Positions 39,752 through 51,416 are shown, counted from the first letter of the stretch. The stretch: DNA of 64,000 nucleotides from Neocallimastix lanati (nom. inval.) (GCA_016946835.1 JACVTC010000011.1:882501-946500), one strand, 5' to 3'. The notes: generated by a model not told the origin, from the sequence alone. Numbers and translations: made by a program.

Positions 39752-40374
39752 TGATAAAGAATTTTCAAGATATTAAGTAAATTTCATAAAAAAAAATGTA
39801 AACAAAGAAAATCAATACAAATGTATCAAATTAATGTATTAGAAAAGTTATATTAATTTATATTTCTATATTCTTTAAAGTTATATTAAAATTATATTTT
39901 AATTACTCTAAATTAGTATAATATATTATCTTTAAACCTTATTATATATTATTTTATGTCTTATTAAGAAATATATTAAATTAAGTTATGAACTATATTA
40001 ATCTAAAAAGAATAATAATTCATAAAAAGAAAATGTAAATAAACGTTTAGAAGGGGACTTTTTATGAAAGGAGAAGAAATAATTAGTCAAATATAATGAA
40101 GTATTATTAATAAATTAAATAATAAATAATTAATATTTTTAAGTTATATTATTGAGAATATAACTTCTTTGAATTATAAATAATTTTTGTGTAATTATTT
40201 ATAAAATAAATTTTGTGTAAAATTAATAGTTTATTTTTATAAAAAAATAAACAAAGTTTCTTTTTATAATTTTTATCATTAAAAGTTGTAAAATAGTTCT
40301 TTCTTAAAAGTTAGAATTTTACTACAACTTTAGTATAACATTATAATATTAATAGATATATTATACTGTTATCA
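39752..40374 (+). repeat. 3' LTR of the Gypsy element
   Basis: A 623-bp copy of 33888-34510 with no difference seen by eye. It is followed by the ATTAC target duplication. Confidence 0.95.
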
Positions 40375-40456
40375 ATTACTATTATTATTATTATTATTAT
40401 TACTATTATTATTATTATTATTATTATTACTATTATTATTATTATTATTATTACTA

Positions 40457-40487
<31 letters not shown>

Positions 40488-40508
40488 TATTATTATTATT
40501 ATTATTAC

Positions 40509-40570
<62 letters not shown>

Positions 40571-40572
40571 TA
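40375..40572 (+). repeat. (ATT)n/(ATTACT) microsatellite
   Basis: About 195 bp of ATT triplets broken by regularly spaced ACT triplets. It is the right-hand part of the array into which the Gypsy element inserted. Confidence 0.9.
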
Positions 40573-40599
40573 AATATTAATTTTTATTTATTTAATGCC

Positions 40600-40835
40600 A
40601 TTAAATATATCATTGATTTGAATTTGAACATAGATTTTCTCATCTAGATTAGCATTCAAATATGCGACTTCAATATTGATTTGTTAAATACCATTTATAT
40701 ATTGATTCGATAACTATCGTTGGTCTAAAATAATTCATTTCTATTGAAGGAGAATAGGTATAAGTGTAATCAACTCCTTTAATTTGGCGAATACTTCTAA
40801 CAACCAATCTTGTTTTATGATATCATATAATAATA
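40600..40835 (-). pseudogene. Ty1/Copia reverse transcriptase fragment
   Basis: Read on the minus strand it gives HKTRLVVRSIRQIKGVDYTY, then YSPSIEMNYFRPTIVIESIY, a frameshift with a stop, and EVAYLNANLDEKIYVQIQ. This is the start of the Copia reverse transcriptase domain ('KARLVARGxxQxxGxDYxxTFSP ... DVxxAFLNGxLxExIYMxQ'). The catalytic YVDD part is missing; the (ATT)n array begins where it should continue. Confidence 0.85.
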
Positions 40836-42540
40836 AAAGCCTATTTAACATTGAGTAATTTAATATCTTTAGGAATTTTTTTGTTTTCCACAATTTTCAT
40901 AATATTATTTGCATATAAATTTTTTAATTCTTTTTTATTGCATTTTTTCTTCCTTGTCATGATATTTATTATACAACAGGTTTGTAATACTCCCGGTGCT
41001 ACAATTAACCCTAGCATCATTAAGTATCCACAGCCTATCTTTAGTATCTAATGCTTATTTCGGCTTCTACTGATTATTCATCTATTCTTGGTACCTACTG
41101 CCAAATTTTGGTTTCTGAAGCCTTTATTTTCAGTTCCTCCAGTTTAATTTTGGATTTTTATTGTATATCTTTTGATTTCCCAATACCTATTTCTATCCTA
41201 TCAAATATAAAACTAATAAACTTAAGAAATTAATATATTGAATTACAGGTTATTAATTTCATAAACTCTTATTTACAATTTTGAAAGAAATTTGAAGATT
41301 GTAAATCTGAAGAAGACAACCCTTAACAATTAGATAAATACGTCCTAGAACTGTAAAACGTTTACGCCAAAGACAACTAAACACTTCAACAGGTGATAGA
41401 TTGTTATAGATTGTTCACTCACAAAGAAAATTAAAGGTGAGTTAGGTTCGATCCCCGATAAACCCTTTTCACTGTTGCATAGTAACATTAAAATAAATAG
41501 TTATTTTAATTTTATTTAGGCTTTTATAAATCTGTTATAGAAACTCTTATCCTACTTCTATTTAACCTATTCGTAATCCCTTTATATATCCAAAAGGTAT
41601 ATTATTATATTTCTCTCTCTTATCTACCCGATATGTATCTAAATTAATTTGAATGACTCCTACTGTCTAATTCCTTTTAATTTGATAAATCCAATTTGAT
41701 TTCTATTCGCTAAAGGAAAAATTAAAGTATATCCCTATAAAAACTCATCCAACATAAAATATACTCTTCTAAAAAAATATCTCATTTTAATAAAATAAAT
41801 TAAATTTTTCAAAATAATAATTATCTGAATCTTATGATTAAGAACTAAATCCTATATAAGTAATACAACCCTAATTATTTAGTATTTTCTACAAAACTTC
41901 ACTGCAATATAATTAATTATAATCCTAATAAATTATTGTTATATACTATGCTATAAGATAAATAATATGAAATTTATATTAACAATTCCAACCGTAACTC
42001 GAATATTCCAAGAATATTCGTATTCCTACTTAACTACATTTTACACCCTTTTCTATTACTAATACTTTTGTAAAATTGAGAAGAAGATTAAAACTTTTAT
42101 ATTATTATTTATATTATTACTAAATACTTTACAATAAACAAAATGAATATAGTATTTATTAAAATAATAATTAAATTGTATTATTATATTTAATTAAATT
42201 AAAATATTTTATTTTATTTTTAAAACATTCTTGAAATACCATTAACTTTAACTTTGACAAAAAGTATAAATAGGTGTAATTTTGTGAATAATAAAACAGT
42301 CTTATCTTACATTATTTTTTTTAATAAATAATAATATTTAATAAATAGATGATAGAATAGTTTAAATAAAAATTTTATAATAATTTATATTTTTAAAATC
42401 TAATAAATAATAAATAAACAAAAAAAAGTTCATTAAAAACAAATTTTTATTTTTGCTTCATTATTATATACTGTAAATAACGAGTTAAGATTTTCTAAAT
42501 ACAGATTAAAGTCATCTTTTTCAATTTTTTATTTTTTTAG
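40836..42540 (-). pseudogene. Degenerate retroelement sequence, probably the middle of the same Copia element
   Basis: This stretch is less AT-rich than its intergenic neighbours but broken by stops in all frames. Between the Copia RT fragment and the LINE it would correspond to the protease/integrase region by position. Near 42430-42530 the minus strand reads FNLYLENLNSLFTVYNNEAK, like the second half of a Copia Gag. A tRNA-like GGTTCGATCCCC occurs at about 41447-41458. The integrase itself was not recognised. Confidence 0.4.
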
Positions 42541-43280
42541 TCCTCTATGGACCTGAAAAACAGTCCATGGAGGGTTGATGGAAAAGGAATAACTTATATC
42601 AGGTGTACTAATTACAGTTTTTTATGATTCTAATGATAATAGATGGTTATTCTTTCTAAAGTGGCTTCTAGTATAGAGAGAGAAAATTGGAATAATAGAA
42701 GACAATAGAGAGTGAACCTGATATTTTATATTTATATATGATTATTTAACAGAAAATTATTGCATACACCGTACTTTTTTAACCGATCAGAAAATCAAAA
42801 GCTCAAGGAAAACAAAAAAAGAGAAAGCCAACGATTATTCCTTATTACAAAATATACAACAGTTTATTTTACTTAATAATTATCAACTACAAAAAAAAGC
42901 AAAAATTTCATATTATTTTAATTTTTTAAACTTTTCTTTATTTATATTTTTATACTATTTATATTTTATATTCTATATTTATATTTTTTTTGTTTTTAGT
43001 ATTTTAGTTTTTATTAGTTTCATTTTTTATCAATTTATTATTTATAGTTTATTATGGAGAGGATATTTCACCGGGGTTCTCGATGTTATGGAATATCTAT
43101 TGACAACACAAGGTTGATTTTTATCAGTGGTATGCATTCATAGACCTATGCTAAAATGAAGGAATATATTCATTCAAGTTGCAAAAAATTTAAGGATAAT
43201 ATTTTGTCAATGAATTACTAAATCCAATGATAATTTCTTCAAGATAAAAATATCCACTCCAAATTTCAACCACGAAAAAT

Positions 43281-43493
43281 TTGAAGAAGTATTTAAAAGC
43301 AATAGCAGGAGTTAAAATTTCATATTGTAGATGTTCCAAATGGAATCATAAAGTTTTTTTTCAGCATTTAAAGCAAAATTTAATATCTAATAACATATTA
43401 AATAATACAAACTCAGCAAATCTCAGTTCAACTAATTTAGTAAATGTTATAAATGATAATTATGAACTCAATGATGATGATAAAGAGAATTAA
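43281..43493 (+). pseudogene. ORF1-like remnant of the LINE
   Basis: A 70-residue frame with a Cys/His cluster (YCRCSKWNHKVFFQH) that may be a damaged zinc knuckle, then an Asn/Ser-rich stretch. It ends inside the 43484-43541 palindrome. Position upstream of the endonuclease suggests LINE ORF1, but similarity is weak. Confidence 0.35.
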
Positions 43494-43544
43494 GATTAGG
43501 TATATTGGGATTAATCCCAACATACCTAATCTTAATTCTCTTAA

Positions 43545-44260
43545 TTCTCAAATCATGTTTCACATTCTAGAACAGGAAAGTTTTCTTTTTGGAATAGCAA
43601 TGGATGGAATTTTGGGAAAAGAGATAGTATTAAGCACTTCATCACAATTTTTTAAACCATTATTCCTATGTTTTCAGGAAACAGATAATGGTACCAATGA
43701 TGCTAGAAATCCATGTAATGTAACACTTCCCAACCACAAATATTTCCAGAAAAGAATGGATCCAAATACTCCAGGTTGTAGAGGCTTATATCTTGGGTAT
43801 CATGTCCCACGTCAAGCACTTCTTGAAGAAAATTCCTATATTCATCTTGTTTCTTTAACAACATATAGTCTATGGAATCACTCTAAATGTTATGTGGAAA
43901 ATGTCTATATTCCCATTAAAGAAACACTCATTACAAGTCCGATATGTATTCTCTTAGGTTTTCATATGGCTTCAGAATCACATTAATCATTCATCTATTC
44001 TTCATGGTGACTTTAACATGAGCATCGCTGATTTACAAGATAAATTAACCAATAGTAACCTTGGTAACTGGTTTATTCTTCGGATTAATGATTCATATAT
44101 TTCATGGACTAGAGGTAGATATTCATCAGATATTGATTATGCGTTAGTCAACTCAAGTACGCTGGATAAAATATCAAGTGATTTGTTGATTTTCCTTCTA
44201 TATCTAATCATAAACCTCTCGTAGTTTATTGCAAGAAAACTACTACAGATGGATCATTTT
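43545..44260 (+). pseudogene. LINE AP-like endonuclease, broken
   Basis: Recognisable EEP-family (exo-endonuclease-phosphatase) blocks: LFLCFQETDN (catalytic Glu), CRGLYLGYHVP, CYVENVYIP, then after a stop at 43986 and a frame change ILHGDFNMS (catalytic Asp/Asn), WTRGRYSSDIDYALVN and ISNHKPLVVYCKK. The last motif is normally SDH; here the Asp is Asn. In LINEs this domain nicks target DNA to prime reverse transcription. Stops and frameshifts make it inactive. Confidence 0.8.
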
Positions 44261-44365
44261 TATTACAAAAAAAATTTGTTTGGTGGGATAGGTATAAATG
44301 CCTTGAACTTAAGAAAGAAATTTGTGATCACAATAAATTTGAGATTCTTAGTGAAGAATTAACAT

Positions 44366-44770
44366 GGGTCACTATTCCAAAAGTATAAACGCAAACTAAC
44401 CAGGAGCGTCAATGCTGAAAACGCAGTAAGACAGACTAGCAGGGCCAATACCTCTGAAAGAGATAAACATAATTACTTTCAGATAGTCAATTTAAACCCT
44501 AATCCGGAATAAGTAATATGGATGTGAGGTTTGTTGAATATGAAATTTTTTCAAAATTTATTTATACACTTTATTTTTGAATATTACTTTTTATTTCAAG
44601 TTATTATTTTAAATATTATTATGTTCAAATTTGACAAATAATATTTATTTATTTTATTAATCGTGTTTTTTTTTTTTTATATTTTGCATTAAAATTAAAA
44701 AATATTCATGTAATAAATAAATAAATAAATAAATAAAGATTAAAGTTCGCAATAATTGCAGCTCTAAAAA
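44366..44770 (+). repeat. LINE-type 3' tail, copy 1
   Basis: This block starts GGGTCACTATTCCAAAAGTA, carries GCGTCAATGCTGAAAACGCA, contains an internal hairpin CTGAAAG/CTTTCAG (about 44453-44481), and ends in an AAAT-rich tract plus TTCGCAATAATTGCAGCT. It is alignable along its length with 46403-46778 and interrupts the LINE coding order. Confidence 0.85.
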
Positions 44771-45189
44771 GAAATAAAAAAAATAAAAAAAAAAAAAAAA
44801 AAATAGGGAAGAATTAGGAAATGGAGAACTTTCAGTACAGTTGAAAAATTAATTAACACTACTAATGTTATTGCTAGGGATTTATCGATTACATCTTCAA
44901 CAGAAATCAGAAAAGCGATGTTTAGAATGTCTCATAAAGTATAAACAAATTAAGAGTTATAAATCTGTAAGAGATTACAATGAATTTGCTAAAATTGATG
45001 ACTCGTATAATAGACTATGCGAATCAATTCATAAAACATTTAACTAATTTTAGAAAAAAGAATATTTATACTGATTAAAATTGGATGTTCGTTAGCTCTT
45101 AAAAATGATAGTAGGAAAGCTGGAAATGGGTAAAAAAGAAACCAAAAAATAAATAATCGATTTTTCCTGGTCTCCCATCCTATTAAAAA

Positions 45190-46340
45190 TAATAATAATG
45201 AATTTATTTCTTCCACAGATGAAAAATTAAAAGCTTGTTATTCTCATTATAAATTCTTAGTATCGAATAAAGAAAGAACGATTTGTACACAGAAATTAGT
45301 TAATTCAGGATTATTCTGGATTGAATGATTTCTTAATGGGAATAGCTTTACATCTCTTTATTGTGTTTCTAAAGAACTTAACATTCCTCCTCTTTCGACG
45401 AAATGTGCGATTGTTCAGGTAAGGTGCTTTAAAAAATGGAAAAATTCGAAATGTATTTTCTCTAATTTACTTAGAAATATATCACGTTGTAGACGTCATG
45501 CATGAGATAAAGAAAGTAAAATTTTAGCATGCAAATTAGATAAATTTCCATCAAAAAAAGTAATTGTAAACTTTTATTGGGATAGAGATATGGCAGAAAA
45601 ATTTATCAAGACTAAGGCTTATAAGAAAAATAAATTTGAAAAAACTAGAGACAACCTAAAGCTCAACTTCAAATATCCTGAATTTATCATTGGATTCCGA
45701 TGGGTACTTCGTTCCAGATGTGGATATAAATTCGATGCACGTGTAGCCAAGATTGCCAAAATGTTTGAAGTCGACTGTCCATAAAAGTATCCTTGCTGTT
45801 ACAGAAAAAACTGTAATCCTCGATTGGAACATTGGTTTTTTAATTGCTATCTTTTCAGTGAATTTCGAATGAAATTTTTTAAAGATATTGAGATTCTTTA
45901 TGAAAAATATTTTATAATTTCTAAATATTGTCTAATATCAAACAGTAATGTAAACACTATTATCACAAATATGAATAATATTGAATCAAGTACAGATTCC
46001 GATAGTAATAATGAAGTTTATGATATTAATAATAATAACAATATTGTTAATAATAGTAGAATTAATGATAGTGAAAATAGGAATATTGATATTAGAGATA
46101 ATGAAAATAATAGTATAGTTACTAATAATGTAGTGAATAGTTCAATTGGTGAAATTCGTGTTAAATTATGTAATTCTCTGAATAATGAGTGTGTAAATAT
46201 ATATGTGATGCGGTACAGATTATATAACTTTCTTCTTGGTGTAAGAGATCAAACATTATTGATTTAAATTATAAAAAGGAATGGGATGTTTTGTTTAAGA
46301 ACCAAATCATTTCTGATGATTATTCCTAAACGCCATTCTT
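45190..46340 (+). pseudogene. C-terminal region of LINE ORF2, broken
   Basis: Pieces in order include ELNIPPLSTKCAIVQVRCFK, FRWVLRSRCGYKFDARVAKI, and a CPCC...LEHWFFNCYLF cysteine/histidine motif. This is the C-H-C-rich region that follows reverse transcriptase in many fungal LINEs. An Asn/Ser-rich spacer (about 45935-46160) and YNFLLGVRDQTLL follow. Several in-frame stops and frame changes occur. Confidence 0.65.
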
Positions 46341-46402
46341 GGTGCAATCTGCGGCTCTCTTTACAGAAATTATGACTAGTACTAGTCCTAGTCATAATTT
46401 CT

Positions 46403-46778
46403 GGGTCACTATTCCAAGGTATAAGCGCAAACTAACCAGGGCGTCAATGCTGAAAATGTAGTAAGAAAGGCTAGCAGGACCAATGCCTCTTAAGATCTAT
46501 CAATTCAAACCTTATTACCTTATTCCATAATAAGTAATATTGAGGTGAGATTCGTTGCATATGTATTTTTTTTTTGAATTTATTTAGGCGGTTTATTTTG
46601 AATATTATTTTTTATTTCACGTTACTATTTTAAATTTTATTATGTTCTAATTGAACAAATAATATTTATTTATTTTATCAATTCTGTTTTTTTTTTTAAA
46701 ATAAAAAATATTCATGTAATTAATAAATGAATAAATAAATAAATATTAAAGTTCACAATAATTGCGGCTATAAAAAAA
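46403..46778 (+). repeat. LINE-type 3' tail, copy 2
   Basis: Starts GGGTCACTATTCCAAGGTAT, carries GCGTCAATGCTGAAAATGTA, and ends AGTTCACAATAATTGCGGCT followed by A-rich sequence. It is the 3' end of the decayed LINE and parallels 44366-44770. Confidence 0.85.
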
Positions 46779-47245
46779 ATATTTCTTTATTCTCATTTCA
46801 ATTTTAAATAGTCTAAATGTGCCTGTTTCAGAAAATTTTTCTTTAAATTCATTTATCATTAATTATGCATTTGTACAATTATTTAAAAAACTTTTCTAAT
46901 ATGGGTCAAGGCTGTTCAATATTATAATCCTAACTGTACTATCATACTTATAGTATTTTTTGGTGTTTATATCCTTAATATTCTTTGATATATAATCGCC
47001 AAATTCTTTAGAATCAAGGAATAATTTTAAATATAAATATCGTTTTTGAAAGTTTTCATTTGTAACTTTAAAATTTTGAATATGAAATTTATTAATTGTA
47101 TTTGAATATTTAGAGGTTATACTTCAACAGGGACATCATTCATTGTTGTACTTGACGTATTTGTTGTATTTGTTGAAGTTTTTGAAAAACTACCTGTAAT
47201 TGTAGAATTTTCTGATTTAGTCAATTTAACGTGACTGTTAATATT
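46779..47245 (-). pseudogene. Ty1/Copia gag fragment
   Basis: Minus-strand reading gives an Ser/Thr-rich N-terminus with MNDVPVEV, a stop, then FKVTNENFQKRYLYLKLFLD, SKEFGDYISKNIKDINTKKY and later NEFKEKFSETGTFRLFKIEM. This matches the Copia Gag pattern ('L.G.NF..W...L...L...........I........D..V..II..SL'). It is interrupted at the LINE 3' end; probably the same element as the RT fragment at 40.6 kb. Confidence 0.7.
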
Positions 47246-48335
47246 TCTTTATTTTGATATTTAATGGATGGTTCATATTTTATATATTAATTTTATTATT
47301 AACATTTGTTAATGAATAATTGAATCAATGAGATTCTTAATTTGTTAAATATAACTCTTAAAATAAGAAATGATACTTATTTTATTATGAATTTATTTAT
47401 TTATTTTATTGCTTTTACTTTTACATTAAGAAAAACTTATTCATTTAAGAATATGTCATTATATGTTATTTATAATCAATTTTCTATAATAGATTTAATG
47501 CTACATTGTATGATACTATACTATCAAATAGAAATATTATATATTTAATAATGCATTATAATATACAATGCAATTAATCACATTAACTCTGATATAACAA
47601 ATACAAATTTATTTTGTATTTAATATATTTTATATTATAAAAATTTAAAATTAAGAAGTATTTAAATTATTCAACTCATTTAGAAATTTATTTTTCATCA
47701 TGGTTAATTTTAATATTTTACAAATGGCTAATTAAATCAATATTTTTAGATGATCAAATAAAATAAAATTATATAAAAAAAAAAAAGATTAACAATAAGA
47801 TCTATATTATTTTTTATATTTATAATGTAATTTATTGATGTTTATAGTTCAATACATTTATTTTATGATGTTTAAATTTATGTAAAAAATTCTTTAAAAT
47901 ATTTTGTGTAACTTGTATTTATGTAAAAAACGTATTTACCTGATATATGTTTATCATTAATCTTTTCTTTTCTTGTTGACCATAATACTTTTGTATTAAA
48001 TAAATCAATAACATATATCAATAACATATATCAATAAATACTTTATAATAGAATATTATAAATAACTAATTAAATAGAAATAAAATAAAATAATATATTA
48101 TAAATATAAATAAATATATTTATTATAAATTATAAACTATTTATTTTTATATAATATATTATTTTATATTATAAGTTTATTAAAGGTATAATTATAAACA
48201 TATATTTCAATAACACATATATTAATTATATAATAATAATAAACATTTTTAATAACATAATTTTTGCATTAATTTAATATAAAAAAATGTTAAATATAAA
48301 TAATCCTATAAGACAAACATATTTATTGATAGAAT
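47246..48335. other. Intergenic AT-rich stretch
   Basis: This stretch lies between the Copia gag remnant and the 3' end of the RGS gene. It is very AT-rich; a short frame at 47342-47548 has no supporting features. The 5' LTR of the Copia element may lie here but I could not recognise it. Confidence 0.4.
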
Positions 48336-51300
48336 TTATAAAGAATTATCTTCAATATTATTATCTGTATAATCTTTATTTACAATTGTTTCATTGTCTA
48401 TCATAGGTTTCAATAAATTAGATCCCTTCCAAATATTTTCTGATTTATCTTTAATTAATGATGTTCCCATTTGAGACATTCTTCTAATATTATTACTGTT
48501 TTTAATAAAGCTTTCTCTTAAATATGTAATTTGTCTCTTAAATCCTTCTTTTGTTTCTGGATCACTGATATCTTCATTAATTGATTCTTCTAATGTTGAG
48601 AAAATATTTTTCTCTACCAAATATTCCATATTTTGTTTTTCATAGTATTCATAAATGATTTCGTTTTGGTCCTGAATACTATTGTGGGTATAACTACTTG
48701 GCTTTCTTGAAGGTGTAGTGTATTCTTCATCACTACTTTCATTTTCATCATCTATTGTGTCCTTGTTCGAACACTCATCAATTTTAAATTTTATTTTATT
48801 ATCACTTTTTGTATAATTATCATTATTAACATCATATTCATTTTCATTTAATTCTTCCTCAATTGTTGAAGTTCTATTTTTTAAATTTTTACTTAAACTT
48901 TCTTTAAAATTGAAAGAATCTACATCATTATCATTTAAAATATCTTCTTGTTTTTCAATATCATTAACCATATTAAATAAATTGATGATACCATTTTCTT
49001 TAGACATTAAAAGTGTTAATGAAATAATAGAACGTCTATGCGAATTTTCAATTTTTGTAGCTTTATTATTAATGAGATCTGGAGGTGGAGCTTGACCAAA
49101 GTATTTTTTAAGTTTATTTGTTCTCCGTTCGTATCTAATATCTGCCATTGCCTTTTCTTGTTCAATTTTGATTTCATTAATAATTTCTTTATCATCAATT
49201 TGACTATATAAGAAATGTTGAAGATATTTCATTCTTTTTTTTCTTTTATCTACATCAATAATATCTTTAATTTGATTCTCTGTCAATGCTTCTCCAAGAA
49301 CATTATTTAATTTTTCATTTTTGCGAACTAATCTCTTTCTTTCTTCTATGTCGAACTCATTTTTAATATTCTGAAGACTTTTTTTTTCTGTTTTTGACTT
49401 AATTGTCAAATCAATTGTTGAATCATTTTTATAATCCTCTTCTTCTTTAGCAATCTTTTTAACTTGTTGACATAATGTTTCAACATCAACAATTTCGCCA
49501 AAGAATTTAGCTAATTTTTTACTTTTTTGTAATTTCATATTTTTAACTTCTTTTATTCTTCTTTCGCTTGTTTTCATATAATTCTTTAATTCATCATTGT
49601 TATTCAATATAACATTTTGAGTTATTGCGGACGTTAACCAATTATTTTGGTATGATATTTGATATGAGTCTGTTTCTGGACTATTAATATTAATATCATT
49701 AATTTCATTTTTCTTTGCTAAAATGTAATCTAATTTTTCTTGTATTAATTCATAATCCGGTTTATAATAATTACCATAATATCCTAAAATTCTATTTTTT
49801 TCATACTCTTTCCTATCTTAATTATTTAGATAAAAGTTATAATTATATAATTTTATTATAATTTAATATTTCAAATTTTTTATATTATTTTTATAATGTT
49901 GTCTTAAATATAATAATATGATTTATACTTCTTTTTTTATAATCTTGAAGAATTTTAAATATACTATTTAATTCAAATTTCTGATATAGATATATTTTCA
50001 GCATTATATAAATATGTTCTTGAGCTTCATCGAATATTTCAAGAATATCAGGATTTGTAAAATCTGCGTCTTTTATATTTATATCTGATTTAATTTCTTC
50101 AGTAATATTGATTTGTAATGGCGCATTATTATCCACATATGTATAATATATATAATTTGAATATAATTCATATTTATCTTTATTTACAGTTTGAAATATT
50201 TCTACATCCAACCAGAATAATAAATTTTCTACTGAATATTCTTTTAAGCAAAAAGTATAAAACAAATTTAAAGTAATTTTATTATGTAATATACTTTGAA
50301 ATCGTTCATCTAATGATGGATTCGGAATTAAACTATAAATTTTATCATTATTTTGTCTATGTTTTTTAACAATTCCTCCTTTGGTTTTTTTAATCTCTGA
50401 TTTGTTTTTTATTAAATCTTGAGAATTATCATCCTCAAATTGATCAGCACTAATACAATCGAAAAAAGTTTCTGAATCATTTTCATTTATATCGATATTA
50501 CTTATATTATTATACAATTCATATTTTTCTCTCTGAGGTATAGATTCTTATAAATTTACATATATTCAATTTTTTTTATTGAAACAATATATATATATAT
50601 ATATATATTTTGTTTAACCATATTAACATGTATTTTAATTATATTATATTATATTATATTATATTATATTATATTATATTATATTATATTAATATTTTTA
50701 TAATTAATACCTTCATATACATTAGTGCAGACAACAACATCAAGCATATCAAATACTTCTCCAACAATATCAGAATATTTTAATATCTCTCCATCTCCAT
50801 TCATAACTGCATTACATTCAAATTGCTGATTCCTTATTAAAAAAGGTTCACTTAAATCTCTTTTTAACTCTACTGATTCTTGATTATTTGGAAAAATAAA
50901 TTTAAATGCATATTCTGCTTCAATTAGGTGAATTAAATCTTCAACCGTTTTTTGTTTTTCTATTGTAATTAAAAAACATTTTAATTCATTTATCTCAATA
51001 CGAAGTTGCAAATATTTAAGTATATGTTGAGATAACCTGGCATGACGTTTTTCATTTATCTTTGACAGACGGTTTTGCTTTTCTGAATTCTTCATTACTG
51101 ATTCAATTATTGGTTTCGAATATCGACGAGTCCTTGGTTCAATTTTTGGACTATTATATGATATAACACTTTCTGTCGATGATCTTTTTCTAAATGCCTT
51201 TCTAGGATTTAATGCGCTTGCTGCTTTTGAAATTCTACTTCCACCACTATTATTAATAGTTGTTGGAAATGCATCAAGTTGTTCATTTTCCTCTATTGAT

Positions 51301-51416
51301 ATTTGTTGATTTATATTTATTTTATCATTTTCTGTATTTATTTTCATATTAACACTATATTGATTTTCATTATTCTTATTCTTTTGACTTTGTTTTAATG
51401 ACTCCTGATAATTCAT
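48336..51416 (-). CDS. RGS-domain protein with FFGE-type motifs
   Basis: The exons 50711-51416, 49929-50546 and 48336-49816 join in phase to 934 residues. After a polar N-terminus and a basic segment (SRISKAASALNPRKAFRKRSS without its first serine), residues about 130-165 (LRIEINELKCFLITIEKQKT) look like a small ubiquitin-like or Ras-binding fold. An RGS domain lies at about 313-440 (ERFQSILHNKITLNLFYTFC, YSVENLLFWLDVEIFQ, FDEAQEHIYIMLK). RGS domains speed GTP hydrolysis on G-alpha subunits. The last exon has three spaced motifs: KLAKFFGEI (about 541), LNNVLGEAL (about 611) and LKKYFGQAPPPDL (about 676), then an acidic Ser-rich tail. It probably acts in G-protein signalling at a membrane. Confidence 0.85.

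Larger units (their letters stand above)
33888..40374 (+). mobile_element. Full-length Ty3/Gypsy LTR retrotransposon
   Basis: A complete 6487-bp element: 5' LTR 33888-34510, primer-binding site from 34513, gag, pol, polypurine tract about 39738-39748, and 3' LTR 39752-40374. Both LTRs are 623 bp, start TGATAA and end TTATCA, and I see no differences between them by eye. The target-site duplication ATTAC flanks both ends (33883-33887 and 40375-40379) and lies in an (ATT)n tract. Identical LTRs and an open pol indicate very recent insertion. Domain order PR-RT-RNaseH-INT places it in Ty3/Gypsy; no chromodomain follows the integrase. Confidence 0.97.
42541..46778 (+). mobile_element. Decayed LINE (non-LTR retrotransposon), reverse transcriptase deleted
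   Basis: Plus-strand remnants occur in order: a 5' region with a stable hairpin (42541-42572), an ORF1-like remnant (43281-43493), an AP-type endonuclease (43545-44260), a 3'-tail copy (44366-44770), an endonuclease-RT linker (44830-45050), the region after RT (about 45190-46340) and a second 3'-tail copy (46403-46778). Only about 150 bp lie between linker and C-terminal region, so the RT domain is gone. The element splits the Copia gag. The exact 5' boundary is uncertain. Confidence 0.75.

Noticed and set aside
47342-47548. 68-residue frame
   Set aside because: AT-rich hydrophobic translation next to a decayed Copia gag on the other strand; no supporting motif.
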